From: Vitis vinifera | Lineage: Eukaryota; Streptophyta; Magnoliopsida; Vitales; Vitaceae | Length of the DNA stretch: 64,000 nucleotides | NCBI RefSeq assembly: GCF_030704535.1 | Contig: NC_081818.1 | Span: forward strand, 25,521,001-25,585,000 | Reading direction: 5' to 3' | Part shown: piece by piece, positions 34,510 through 45,320 of the stretch | Layout of the letters: each line of letters opens with the position of its first letter | Position numbering within the stretch: the first letter of the stretch is position 1 | Program-made: the position numbers and the translations under genes | Notes under the pieces: model-generated | The model's database searches: none | The model's input: only the letters and a program-made list of their open reading frames with translations | What the model was told of the DNA's origin: nothing

Positions 34510-37500
34510 TAATCTTGTACACTTTATAATAACTCAAAAAATTTACTATCCATCATAAAAATATCAATTATTCATTTATTGATAAATATGATATGATAAA
34601 ATTATTTAAAATATATATTATAAAATTGGTAAAATAAAACAATTTAATTTAATCTAATAGGTCATATATATATATATATATATTAATATAAAATTATAAC
34701 CATGAGGTTTTAATTAAAAACATAACCATAGTTTTGTATTGCGGTCCTAGTTACTAATAAAGTTGCAAACTTAAGATTGCACTTTTATTAATAACTAAAC
34801 TACAATTCATAATTGTGGTTTTAGTTATTAGTAGAACTTCGTTTATGAGTTAAAACAAACCATATTTATCTTTTTTTTTAGCAAAAGTATTTTTTTTTTT
34901 CTTGAAAACACCAATCCTTCCTCTATCGATTCCACCCTAATAATACCTTCTCCTATGTGGAACTCCTATAACTCAAGCCTATGACTTTCGTCTAATACCC
35001 AATGATTTAAAAACCACACTGAATTGGTTGATTTAATCAATTTAGTCATCAATTGATGCTCTCTTCAATTAAGGTCGAACAAAGTTGGTGGACTAGCAGC
35101 AATTAGCTAAGTAATCTTTTATATGAATTTGATCCGTATCAATTTTGTATTGGTTGATTATATAGCCTAGAAACCTTCTGTTAAATTCTAAACACACATG
35201 TTTTTAGGCTTAATTTCATTCAATTCTGGAGCAATGTATTAAAAGTAACCTACAAGTCCTCACAATGCGCTTATCTTTTCTTTTCATTAGAATTGCATCC
35301 ATTTAAGCTTCCATACTTTTCCTTAGCAGTCCCTCAAACATTTTAGAGAACAAGTCATTCATAAGCTACTCTAGCATCCCACATGGCATAACCAAATAAT
35401 AGTATATTCTCTTATTTGTGATAAAGATAGTCTTTTCAATATGGAGGGGATTCATTTTAATTATATCTTGAATATGCATCTATTAAAGACAACTTTTAAA
35501 ATCCAGCATTAACAATTGCATCCCATAGTAACATCCACACCTTATTAAGACATGGTCCATAAATACTCTCCACTTCCCATTGTTCTTAGGATGTTATATA
35601 TTAGATGTCCATAAAACCTAGGAGTTTGATTGACAACTTTCTAGAGTCTTTGGTTGTCGTCTTTGCTTTTCTAGACAAACCAAAGTTTTGAAGAGATGCC
35701 ACCTAGTTGGCATACTTGTAGGCTTTGGTAAACATTTCCTTGACACTAGATGACTTCTTATGCAATGATCATAACAAATCTAAATTTATCGACAATCATT
35801 GTTTAAAGGAAATCTTTGTAACACCATCATAGCCCTCTACTTATACTAGAGTCATATTGAACCACTTGGCATGCTTTTGTATATTTTCACCTTCTATCAT
35901 ACAAATATTAAGGAGAGAATTTGAGTGTCCTTTTAGTTGGGAGGGTAATACATAATTTTAAGAAAGAATATATAAATTCTATAAAGAGATTGTAAAACCA
36001 AACAATTGTTGGTCCCTAAAAACTTATTGTAAATGTTTTTCAAAGAAATGCAATATTTTCATGCATTAGGATAGCGAAGATGATGCAGGTGATGGACAAA
36101 ATGCTTAAATTTGTATAAGTAATGAAATTGGGACAATAACAAATTAAAAAATGGATCAAATAGTTATTTCATACTATCATGTGAATTTGGTTATGAGCAT
36201 GTCAAATGAACTAGAAGCCAAGATGCTATGAGGGGCTTAGGAATATGTTTGAAACAATTTCACATGCCCATGTGAAATTTTAGCATCAATTCTCTTTAAT
36301 TCAAATTATAAACTTTCATTTAGAGTATTTGATTATGAGATAATGTTATAAATGGTCTTTAGGATGGTGTCAAATGTCCACTTAACCTTGGTTTGTAAAT
36401 AGGAGTTTAAAACTCTCATTTAAATCTTTTATTTTAAACATTTTCATCTTTTAATTTTTCTTTTTTTTTAAATATTTGCAAAAAAAATTGTAATAAAATT
36501 TTCTTACATTTTTATTTATTTTCCTTCTTTTTCTCATTAGATCGCAAATATAAGTAATTAGATTTCGTTTGTCAGAGAGAAAAAAAAAGATTTAGAGTCA
36601 AGGTCCATGGTAAATTAATCACTTGAAGCTAATTGAATAAGTGGATGTTAAATATTGGATTAGTGAAATTGTGTAGTTTAATTATAAGACTTATTGGAAA
36701 GTAATTAAAGATGAATTGAGCTTAATTGTGAATAATGAATCAAAGCATTTCAAATTCCTAATAAGAGAATTAATTGGATCTAAATTTAAATCTAAATCAA
36801 ATATCGACTTAGGTAAAATTTTAAAGTTTGCAACCGAACTTGATAAATAATAGATCTTGATGACCTTTTCACCGTAAAAATTAATTTACAATGAATTTGG
36901 AATCCGATAGTTTTTTTAATGATAGATTTTATTCTAATTTTGGTTAATTTCATTTATTCATTTAAATAAAATTTTCTTAATTTTTATTTATAATATTTCA
37001 TTATCTCACATTTTGATCATCATCGTCTCAATTCACACTATTTTCTCTCTTGATTATCAAACACACTCACTATTTGTATGATACCTATAATCACTATGCT
37101 ATCATAGATTTTGTTAATGTTCTTTTGATTGGGCAAAAGCTACTTTGTAATTGTAGAATCACGTTACAAATTTTGCTTTGATATCATAAATTCCACGATC
37201 AGTGTTTGACTGGATCACCCATGCCACAATATGGATGGTATTTTGGGAACAAAAACCTGGTTGGTAGCTACAATTTTATTTTATTTTCAATAATCAGCCT
37301 TTTTTATTCCCTTGGAATAATTTGATCGATCGGCAGGTCATGGGGTCACAGTTCCAAGCCCATAGGAAACACCAAAGCCGGAAAGCCCATCATGATGGAG
37401 ACCGGAAGACCGCTGATATCCACTGTGGAAAACGGTCGCTCCCATCACAAACTCTATCCATCTGATCTGTGGACTTCCAGTTAAGTCAAAATCACAAAGA

Positions 37501-37590
37501 ACCAATCAGAAGCGGGCTCTAATGTCTGCGACGCAGAAAAGCTTCAACCGCTGAAACGAAATATCACCCAAAACACACTTCATTTTCCCG
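33740..37590. other. Intergenic region with a long-hairpin element, otherwise no gene
   Basis: It contains the giant inverted repeat at 34,136-35,013. From 35,050 to about 36,500 the sequence is less AT-rich with CTTGGCATGCTTTTGT-like words and could be old retroelement debris, but no motif is certain. From 36,500 to 37,300 it is plain AT-rich DNA. I see no exon that I would defend. Confidence 0.45.
34136..35013. mobile_element. Giant fold-back element with ~345-bp inverted arms
   Basis: The left arm (34,136 to about 34,485) and right arm (about 34,660 to 35,013) are near-perfect inverted copies, running inward from TTTTTAAATCATTGGGTATTA. They enclose a ~170-base AT-rich loop with (AT)n runs. 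No coding capacity. The outermost arm bases are TTAA followed by ATCATTGGG; because TTAA is its own complement it may be part of the arm or a TTAA target duplication. The arms differ by only a few substitutions and indels, so the element is young or its transcripts or hairpin are homogenised. Confidence 0.85.
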
Positions 37591-37632
37591 CATTATTGTG
37601 CAACCAAGAAGAAGCCTCGAAACAATTCAGCA

Positions 37633-38715
37633 ATGGCGACCTCTCTCCTCTTCTCCCTCATCCTCCTCTCCCTCTCTATATCATCCTCCTCCGCTCTTTT
37701 ATTCTCCGAAACCGTCGTCGACGCCGCCGACGTCCTCTCCGACTCCGGCTACCTCTCTATGGCTCTTAATCTCCAAACCGTCTTCCAAACCCTCCTCCTC
37801 CAATCCCCCACTGCTACCGTCTTCGCTCCTTCCGATTCGGCTTTCGTTCGATCAGGTCAGCCTCCTCTTTTTCTGTTACAATACCACACGTTGCCACAGA
37901 GACTCTCCCTTGAGGACCTCAAAGCTCTGCCCTACGGCACAAGCATACCGACGATGCTGTTGAACCGCTCGTTGATTGTCACTACTTCGGATGTCGATGC
38001 TCTGTTGTCGATCAACAATGTTACAGTCAATGAATTGACTGTCTACGATGCAGGATCAGTGGTTATATATGGAGTGGATGAGTTCTTCGATCCTTCTTTC
38101 AGGATTTATTCGAATTCTGTTCCTGAACAGTGCCCTGGACGCAATGATTTCTTCGAGCAAGAAACGTCTAGTTTTGAGGATGTCGACTGTTTTGGCGAAG
38201 CTTCGGATCTGTTGAGGTCCAGGGGCTATTCGAAAATGGCAGCATTTATGGATATGCAACTGACAGGGTTTGGAGATGGGACGAGTGTGACGATCTTTGC
38301 GCCTGTTGATGAATCAATCGAGGAACACGCTAAGAATTTCAGTGATTACTCGGTGATGTTTCGGCAACACGTTGTTCCTGGTTGGCTGCCATGGAAGGTA
38401 ATGTCTGGGCTCGAAGCTGGAGCAATGTTGCCCACATTTTCAGAAGATTTTAGAATCAAAATCACTAGGTTTGGTGATATCCTTGCGCTCAATGGCGTTC
38501 CGATCCTCTTTATGGACATGTTTTGTTGCAATTGGCTTGTCGTCCATGGCCTAGATCAGTTGGTTACCTCGTCAATAAAGCAAGACTTGAAGGAAGGTTC
38601 CTTCTTTGCATTCAACGACAATGTTGACGAGAATGCCAAGGAGGGTTCCTTCTTTGCATTCGATGACAATGTTGAAGAGAATGCACCTGACTATGGTGAA
38701 AACTCAATACCATGA
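37633..38715 (+). CDS. FLA20: Fasciclin-like arabinogalactan protein (FLA20-like)
   Basis: A secreted cell-surface protein with FAS1 domains; the family acts in cell adhesion and wall organisation. The 360-residue protein is intronless. It has a signal peptide (about 1-22, MATSLLFSLILLSLSISSSS), a first FAS1 domain (about 25-150, with TATVFAPSDSAF and a YHTLPQRLS word like the H2 motif), and a second FAS1 domain (about 180-315, with TSVTIFAPVDESI). N-glycosylation sites include NRS, NNV(T) and NFS. It lacks the Ala/Pro/Ser/Thr-rich AGP segments and a hydrophobic C-terminal GPI signal, as in the divergent FLA19-21 group. Instead the C-terminus is an acidic tail with a 16-residue tandem duplication (KEGSFFAF-DNV-ENA). 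In Arabidopsis FLA20 lies next to an R2 gene and TOM20-4 (from memory), matching this neighbourhood. The ATG at 37,633 is the one that gives the signal peptide. Confidence 0.85.
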   Translation: MATSLLFSLILLSLSISSSSALLFSETVVDAADVLSDSGYLSMALNLQTVFQTLLLQSPTATVFAPSDSAFVRSGQPPLFLLQYHTLPQRLSLEDLKALPYGTSIPTMLLNRSLIVTTSDVDALLSINNVTVNELTVYDAGSVVIYGVDEFFDPSFRIYSNSVPEQCPGRNDFFEQETSSFEDVDCFGEASDLLRSRGYSKMAAFMDMQLTGFGDGTSVTIFAPVDESIEEHAKNFSDYSVMFRQHVVPGWLPWKVMSGLEAGAMLPTFSEDFRIKITRFGDILALNGVPILFMDMFCCNWLVVHGLDQLVTSSIKQDLKEGSFFAFNDNVDENAKEGSFFAFDDNVEENAPDYGENSIP

Positions 38716-39181
38716 ACGATCACAACTTTTCTATGTATCAGCATCAGGTACTGAAAGCATGGCCTTCATCTTGCAAGCCATGAGTTCTTTTCTGAACATA
38801 AAGTTTAGTCAAGCATCAACATACAATCGTAAATGGATAGATTCAGAGCAGTTTTATCATCTGAAAATGGATGTCTAGAACTCGTTGCTCTTTGTGCTTG
38901 ATAGTGAGACTTGAGAAGCAGATTTTAGTTCCAGGTTGAGGCATTTTTTGTTTAATTTCTTTAATTCTTTTTGGGGATTGTGAATTTGTGTTTTCTGTTT
39001 CTCTGTTAGAGGAAGAAAACTTGGTCCATCTGGAAAACTAGCTTCATTAGTCACATGGATAAAGCTGGAATAGCGGACTGAAAAATTAAGATGATTATCA
39101 GAAGTTGTAATGCGTGTCTAGGAGAACAAAAAAAATGTATTAGGATAACCCCGAAAGCTACGTGCCCTACAAATTTATACA

Positions 39182-42100
39182 TCAGAGTCTGCCTTTCCAA
39201 AAGGAGGGTTGAGATAAAGAAGCTTCTCCTGAGAAACACTGCAGTTTAGGGGCATAGCTTGTACTGCCTTCCTCACCCTTTGGATTTCCTGAGAAACTAG
39301 CCCTCGCCAACTCCCTTAGCTTCCTCATCTCACTCTTTGATTCCAATTTAACTCCCTTTGGCTGTTTACCTTCTGCTCTCTGCCCATTGAGGATTGTATC
39401 TGCAGCTGTAGAAGCTATTGTTTGATTAGCGTTAAAGGGTGAACCAGGACTGAGAACAGGGACAACTGTTGCAGTCATGCAACTTAATGGCTCAGCTGGG
39501 CCCGTTTTAGGTTGGGAAGATAGAGGTATTATTGTCCACCAATGCTTTCTTGGGAGGAAGGGCAGGACAAGACCCTGAGCAGCACATTTCAACCCAAGCT
39601 TGAACGAATTCTTTTGAGGCTGTGAGAGTCTCAGAAGGCATTTCATCAGAGCATACCATTCATTGACAAGCTGAGAAGAGAAGGTAAGGAAAAGGAGAGC
39701 CAACATCACAAATCCCACAGTCCTTTCCTGATTTGGATTTGAGCCAACCATGCTGAAAGATAAGCCAAAGATGCCTGCCTCACACAAGAGGGAGACACTC
39801 TCCGCTATGTGGACTCCCCTTCTGATATATGGTTTAAGAGTAAACAGATACAGGAACTGTGCCAAGGTGATTGACAATGCAATGAGGCTTTGGCTTGATC
39901 CATGCGATGAGTAAGCTCCAGATATTATGCCAAGTGTAACTCTCCTTAAAAGATCGAAAATGATATAGGAGGATCTGGCGCATCCCAAGAGCCTCTTTGA
40001 CATGGGAATTTTGGTTTCTTCATTGCTGTCATCTGAACTCAGAGCTCTCATTCTTCCAATCCCACTTTGCCCGCTTTCAGTCCACTTAGGTAAGCTGCTC
40101 AGGTCATTCTGATCCACCAAGACAAGCAGTGGAGGACCCTTCCGACTCTCAAACAGAATCCCAAATCGCTGGAGGAAAGTCGAAGGCAGTCCTTCCCTAT
40201 AAAACCACTTTCCAGTGGTGGACCTCCCAGCGATAGAGACCCATAGTTTACTACACCATCCTTCTTCCTTTGTGCCTGTATGCCTAACCTCTTTATACTG
40301 AGCAAAACTGCCAGAGAAGATTGCAACTATAAGAAAGAGGCACACTGAGAAAATAAGGGCAGCAGGGATTGCTAGTAAAAGAGCCCCAACAATTATTCCC
40401 CCTGTTGTACCACCTGCAAATTATAGTAGTTTTGAGTTCACAAAACCTTGAAGTAAATTGATTAAAATCTTTAAAAAAAAAAAAGGCATAAAAATAATTT
40501 CTTACCTCTGATGACAAATGCTGAAGATTGAGATATACAAGGCAGCATAAGAATTAGAAGAAAGAGCTCAAACCTGGGTACAGAAAGTATCCCATGAGCT
40601 GATGTTCCAGTCCTCCATCTTAGGAAAATTAATATCAGAATATGGATTATAATTAAACTCCCTCCTCCAACACCAAGCCAGAACAAGTTCATCTCCAAGT
40701 CTTCCCACCTGTTGAGAGAATAATTTAGACTAGTTCTATCACTAAATTACAGATTATTTAAAGGACATTAGCTCTTGTTTCTTATTGTTCATAGTGTCCA
40801 GCAATCAGGGGAGAGATTTCATTTGAACATTCAAACTCTAAACCACAGAAGGGGAAAGTAGAGCCACCCTTTGTAATTCTCCATTCTTTTGACAACATTG
40901 TTAGCTGACAATGGTTCTCCTCTCTGCAAGAAACATGATTCAGCCATACTGAAGCCCGTATAATTCATTGAAATAGAGCATTATCCGTATTGAGGAAATA
41001 CTCACCAGGAAATAAATCAAATATTCGCTGAAATTTAGTGGTGATCCATAAGCTATATTCTCCATGCTTATATTGTGCTCTCTGAACCAACTGGCCTTGG
41101 GACCAGTCCTAGCCGGAAATTGCAAGTTGGTTAAGTTAAAGTCAACTGAATGGTAAGCCCTTTCAGGAGAAGGAAGTGCAACAGAGAAGCTACTAAATTC
41201 CATTGCAAGCTTCTTTTCAGCCAAGAAAAAATGATTTGGCCAGATTGAAGGGTTTTCCTTTTTCCATGGAAGCTTTTCACGAGGTATAAGCCACCTAAGA
41301 CCTTTTGTTGTCTCAGAATATTCAATTGGCAGACCAACTGAGAACCAGTCTGAGAGGACAAACACTTGTAGATGCCCCACCATCCCCTGTCATGGAAGAT
41401 TTTCAGGTACTGAAACTGAACTAGAATGATTGCAAGGGAAAGGATTTCGACCATCCCAAATTTGAATGTCATGCAGAGCAAATGATATCAATTTCAGAGG
41501 ACATAAAATATGTGGTGCACAGAAAATGTAGAACTTGGTTTCTTGGGTTTTTTGGGATACTTAGCCTGTGAATCTTACATGTAGGTTCATTGATGGATTG
41601 GAAACAATAATATTGGTACTCCCAGTGGCAAGAGTGCCTACTGCTCCAAGATTTGCAGAGGAGAGCGAAAGAACAGCAGCTGCCAGTGATGTTGCTAATA
41701 CTCCGGCAGTCACAAAGGAGTGGAATGCAATTGATATTTCAGGCACCAAGTCTGTATTAGCCAAAGAATTAGAAGCAAGGAACCAAGCAGCTATACAAAT
41801 TGGTATGTACACTGGCCACTTTCTTAATTCCTTTTTGAAGACAAAATATTGTCAATAAAATTTAGCATGCTATCAACATTTTTCTAAAAGAAAACATTTT
41901 CCATTTCCCAACCATAAAAATTTGAAATCCAGCTAGATAAAAATAATTAACATGTTGGCGAGGAGTAATTATAATATCTGAAAAAGGGGAAAGAAATTGT
42001 GCCCGCACAATGCTTCACTTCAAGCCTGTTAGAAGCTAAATTTCGATTTCCTGAAATGTCATTTACTTTTCCTGCAGGGATGGTAACTGACACTTCATTG

Positions 42101-44501
42101 TGTGATAATGACAAAACTGTCAAAGAGTATAGAGCTCTTGAAAGTTCCTTAAACCTACACAAACACAAACAAAAGCCATGACCCACAAATATAATTGTTG
42201 ATCAACAAGGAAATGACTAAGAGAATAAAAAAAAAAAATCTTCAGATATTTTTCATTAGAATTTCTCCTCGTTTCTCCTACGTTTATATCACAAGCTAAT
42301 GTGATGTTATTATCAGTAATAGTACAAATTTTTCAGTAGATTAGGAGTTGTTCTATGCACCTGCCTTGTAACTCTCCCACCTTCCACTTTTACTATGGAG
42401 GCCTCAAATCCAAAAACTGGTTTTGTGAACTCAACTATCACATTGATGTAGGACTGCTTTGTAACCATTGGTGAGTTTGTACTTAGCCCTACAGCAGGCT
42501 CTGTGGAATCTAGGAGACAAAACCATCAATTAGCTCCAACAAGAAAGAAGAAATGGGATATGTTTGAGAGCATAAATTCTGGAAGAACATACCATAGAGA
42601 AATGTAACTGGGGCAGCAGCAGAGACAGGAGCGCCTGTCCTGCCAATTATTGAGTTAGCCCGTAGTTCAATTGTGATAATTTCAGTCCTCATAATATTCT
42701 TGAGCTACAGTATGAAATGTAGATCTCATAAATATAAAGTTATGTGCATAAATATTGTTAACAAAGTTGAAGCTTGGTGCTTACTTTAAAAACAAATCGG
42801 CGATTTCCACCACTTTTATCATGATCAGCTATGAGGTTACCCGAATTCACATGCAATGCCTTTAGGATCTGTTCTGTTGAATTTAGAACAGGTTTGCTGA
42901 AGTCCAAGAAAATATTCAAGTCCTCAATTTTGTTGGTTGCAAGAATAGTTCTAGGGACCCCATTGATCTCCAACATGTAGGATGGAGCAGACATCCACAG
43001 ATCTACCTCCACCGATCTTCTATCTAAGCATCCAATGAAATACAAAGAAGAGGTGTCACAAAAGGTCGGTTTGATATCAACACTCCAAGGAAAAAGTGGC
43101 TCCAGTATGTCTCACCTATGTGAATAACTACAACTGAACCATTTGTTCTTGTAAAATGGTTCCCAGCCTGATCTGTACAAAAATTCACGGCCATTTCAAT
43201 TATCAAGCGGGCATATATACTTCTTGGTGAGAGAATAATATCAAGGCTATATTTGATTTTCGGTTTAATGATACGCAGTGAAGATGCATTTATAGAGGCA
43301 GGACCATTGACGATGACCTACAAAAGAGAACTGCACTTTATTGAAGCGATAAAATTCAATTTGTATCATCCTATAACTACCATACAGAACATGATGACAA
43401 ATAAATTGCTGAGCCAGAGACCAACTTACATCACAATTAGATGAGTTCACACACTTGAAGCCACCCTGTCCTGGACATGCTTCACTGAATATAACATCAA
43501 TGGGTATTTTTTGTGCATTCATGTAATTCTGATGGCTAAATATCGTTGCAGTTGGAGGTATTGTGTCTGTTAGATATGAAACAAACATGGTTTTAGACTC
43601 TAGCAACATGTTTGATAAAATTGTCTCGGTTTTTTTTTTTTTCTTTTTTGCATGATCATGTCTATGTCTTTCAGGCAACATTATACTTCATAACCCAGCT
43701 ACTCTGAGGCTGACAAAGGTGTTTTGCAGGGATGAATGTGCAAAAGGGACACCAGTGCTTACCGATGAACCATGAATATGCTGATGAATTTCTCTCCCTG
43801 TCTGGGGTTGTGATGTTGAGAAGGAACTTATGTTCACGATTTACGGTCAAGTTTTTCAGTGCTATGGTATCAGCAGGGCATGGTCTCAATGTTTGGCCAT
43901 CAAGCTGTCCAAGTTCAAATTTTCAATGGATCAGTAAGGAAGAATTAAGGTAAGTTTGTAAACCTCAGAGAAGATACTATTTTCGCAACTAATAGCTGAT
44001 AAAATAGAAATTGGATGTGCGATTGGGATAAATCTAGAACAAATCCAAAATTCTCAGCAGTTTCAATGTGCCCACCTTGCAGAAATCAAAGGAGAAATAA
44101 AGAAATTGCAAGCTAAACATTTTCAGTGAGGGTGTAGTAGAAACCCACTAACAGATGCAAGATATAAAGGTGTGCATTTCAGAATGAACTGCACAACAAA
44201 TAAATATTAACACCACCCACATATTACCATTCTCCCCTCAGGAAGAGAAAAAGATCAAAAGCAAACCCACCTCACAGTAGATAGAACACCCATTATTCCT
44301 ACATGCATTAGAACCATCTGACCTCTCCACAGAGTAGCGAAAAACAGCAGTGGAGAACCTTGATCTAGCCGGAGGAGCTTGATCAAAGCGAATGACAAGA
44401 GTCGACTCTGCTGGTTTTAATGTACCTACAACCATCACTGCAATACAAAGATGGAGTTGAAGAAGAAGGCGGAGTAGACCCATTGTGGAATTGCTAGGCA
44501 T
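39182..44501 (-). CDS. Large Ig-like multi-pass membrane protein, 13 exons, function unknown
   Basis: Exons (high to low): 44,271-44,501; 43,763-43,904; 43,430-43,566; 43,116-43,317; 42,785-43,023; 42,593-42,704; 42,365-42,509; 41,952-42,154; 41,579-41,751; 41,006-41,386; 40,868-40,923; 40,506-40,708; 39,182-40,413. Phases match throughout; the total is 3,456 bases (1,151 residues). The intron at 42,155-42,364 needs a GC donor. Domains: signal peptide (about 1-33, LLRLLLQLHLCIAVMVV); an extracellular Cys-containing region with Ig-like strands (SNACRNNGCSIYCE, TIPPTATIF, SEACPGQGGFKC, DSTEPAVGLSTNSP, VEFTKPVFGFEASIV); a first hydrophobic segment (FVTAGVLATSLAAAVLSL); then, after ~200 residues, about six more membrane segments (LGVGGGSLIIIHILILIFL, FELFLLILMLPC, VGALLLAIPAALIFSV, SLIALSITLAQFLYLF, LLCEAGIFGLSFSMV, VGFVMLALLFLTF); and a basic cytosolic tail. 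The layout recalls bacterial-type Ig-like repeats fused to a TRP-like transmembrane unit; that is inference. I recall plant proteins like this but not a named function. Confidence 0.8.
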
Positions 44502-44929
44502 TTCCCTCGCATTAAAGCAAGATGAAGAGAGAAAGAAGGGAGAAAAGACAGGAGAGAGGGTTGTTGGGAAGCATTAAGCAGAAGTTTGAGAGTGATATTA
44601 TATAGCCATTGTGGTGTATTCATGGCTGTTACTAGAAAAACCAGAGAAAAGAGTAAGGGCAACCACCACTACCTCATTGGTGTCAGCCTCATAACTGCTT
44701 GTTCAAAGTAGTTCACATTCCTCATTAACTGCCCTTCCTTCAGCTGAAGCTTGAATGCAGTTTGGGTATTTATTATAGAGGCCTGTTGTTTCGCACTCCT
44801 TTTCTTCTTTTTTTCTATGAGTTGGCACCCATTTGCTGTCCTTTTTGTTCAACGGCCTTCACATTCGGCTCAAATTTCCCAGTCCATTACATCCATGATA
44901 TAGTAGACACTTTTCCTTCCAAGAGAGTA

Positions 44930-45320
44930 AGATGAAAGAAAGTTAAAAAAAGTCTTATATTTGGTTTTACTATAAAAAAATAAATAAAATTAAAATATGT
45001 TTAAATTATTTAATATTTATATACAAGTGAATTAAAATAATTGTAAAATAATATATTAGATTTAAATTTAAATTTTTATTTTTTTTCTAGCATTTTCTCT
45101 TCAATTTTTCAAAACCAAATATTGTCTGAAAATTTTGAGAGAAAATTTAAAAAAAAAAAAGTAAAAGGAAATTAAAAAAAAAAATTTAACTTAATAAATT
45201 ATTTTTATATATTATTTCAAAATAAGCAAATTTATGACTGATTTTATTTTATATTTTTCATTATACCTCCAAAAAGAAAATCATTTTCTTAATTTTTTTT
45301 TTTCTCTCATCTTTTTTTAA
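44930..45320. repeat. AT-rich dispersed repeat, copy 3 (partly inverted)
   Basis: The left part (CTTATATTTGGTTTTACTAT ... TTTAAATTATTTAATATTTATATA) is the reverse complement of 1,920-2,060. The right part (TTAATAAATTATTTTTATAT ATTATTTCAAAATAAG) is in the same orientation as copies 1 and 2. It lies upstream of the Ig-like gene. Confidence 0.45.

Noticed and set aside
35050-36540. Less AT-rich region considered as a degenerate retroelement
   Set aside because: No reverse-transcriptase, integrase or LTR motif could be read with confidence on either strand.
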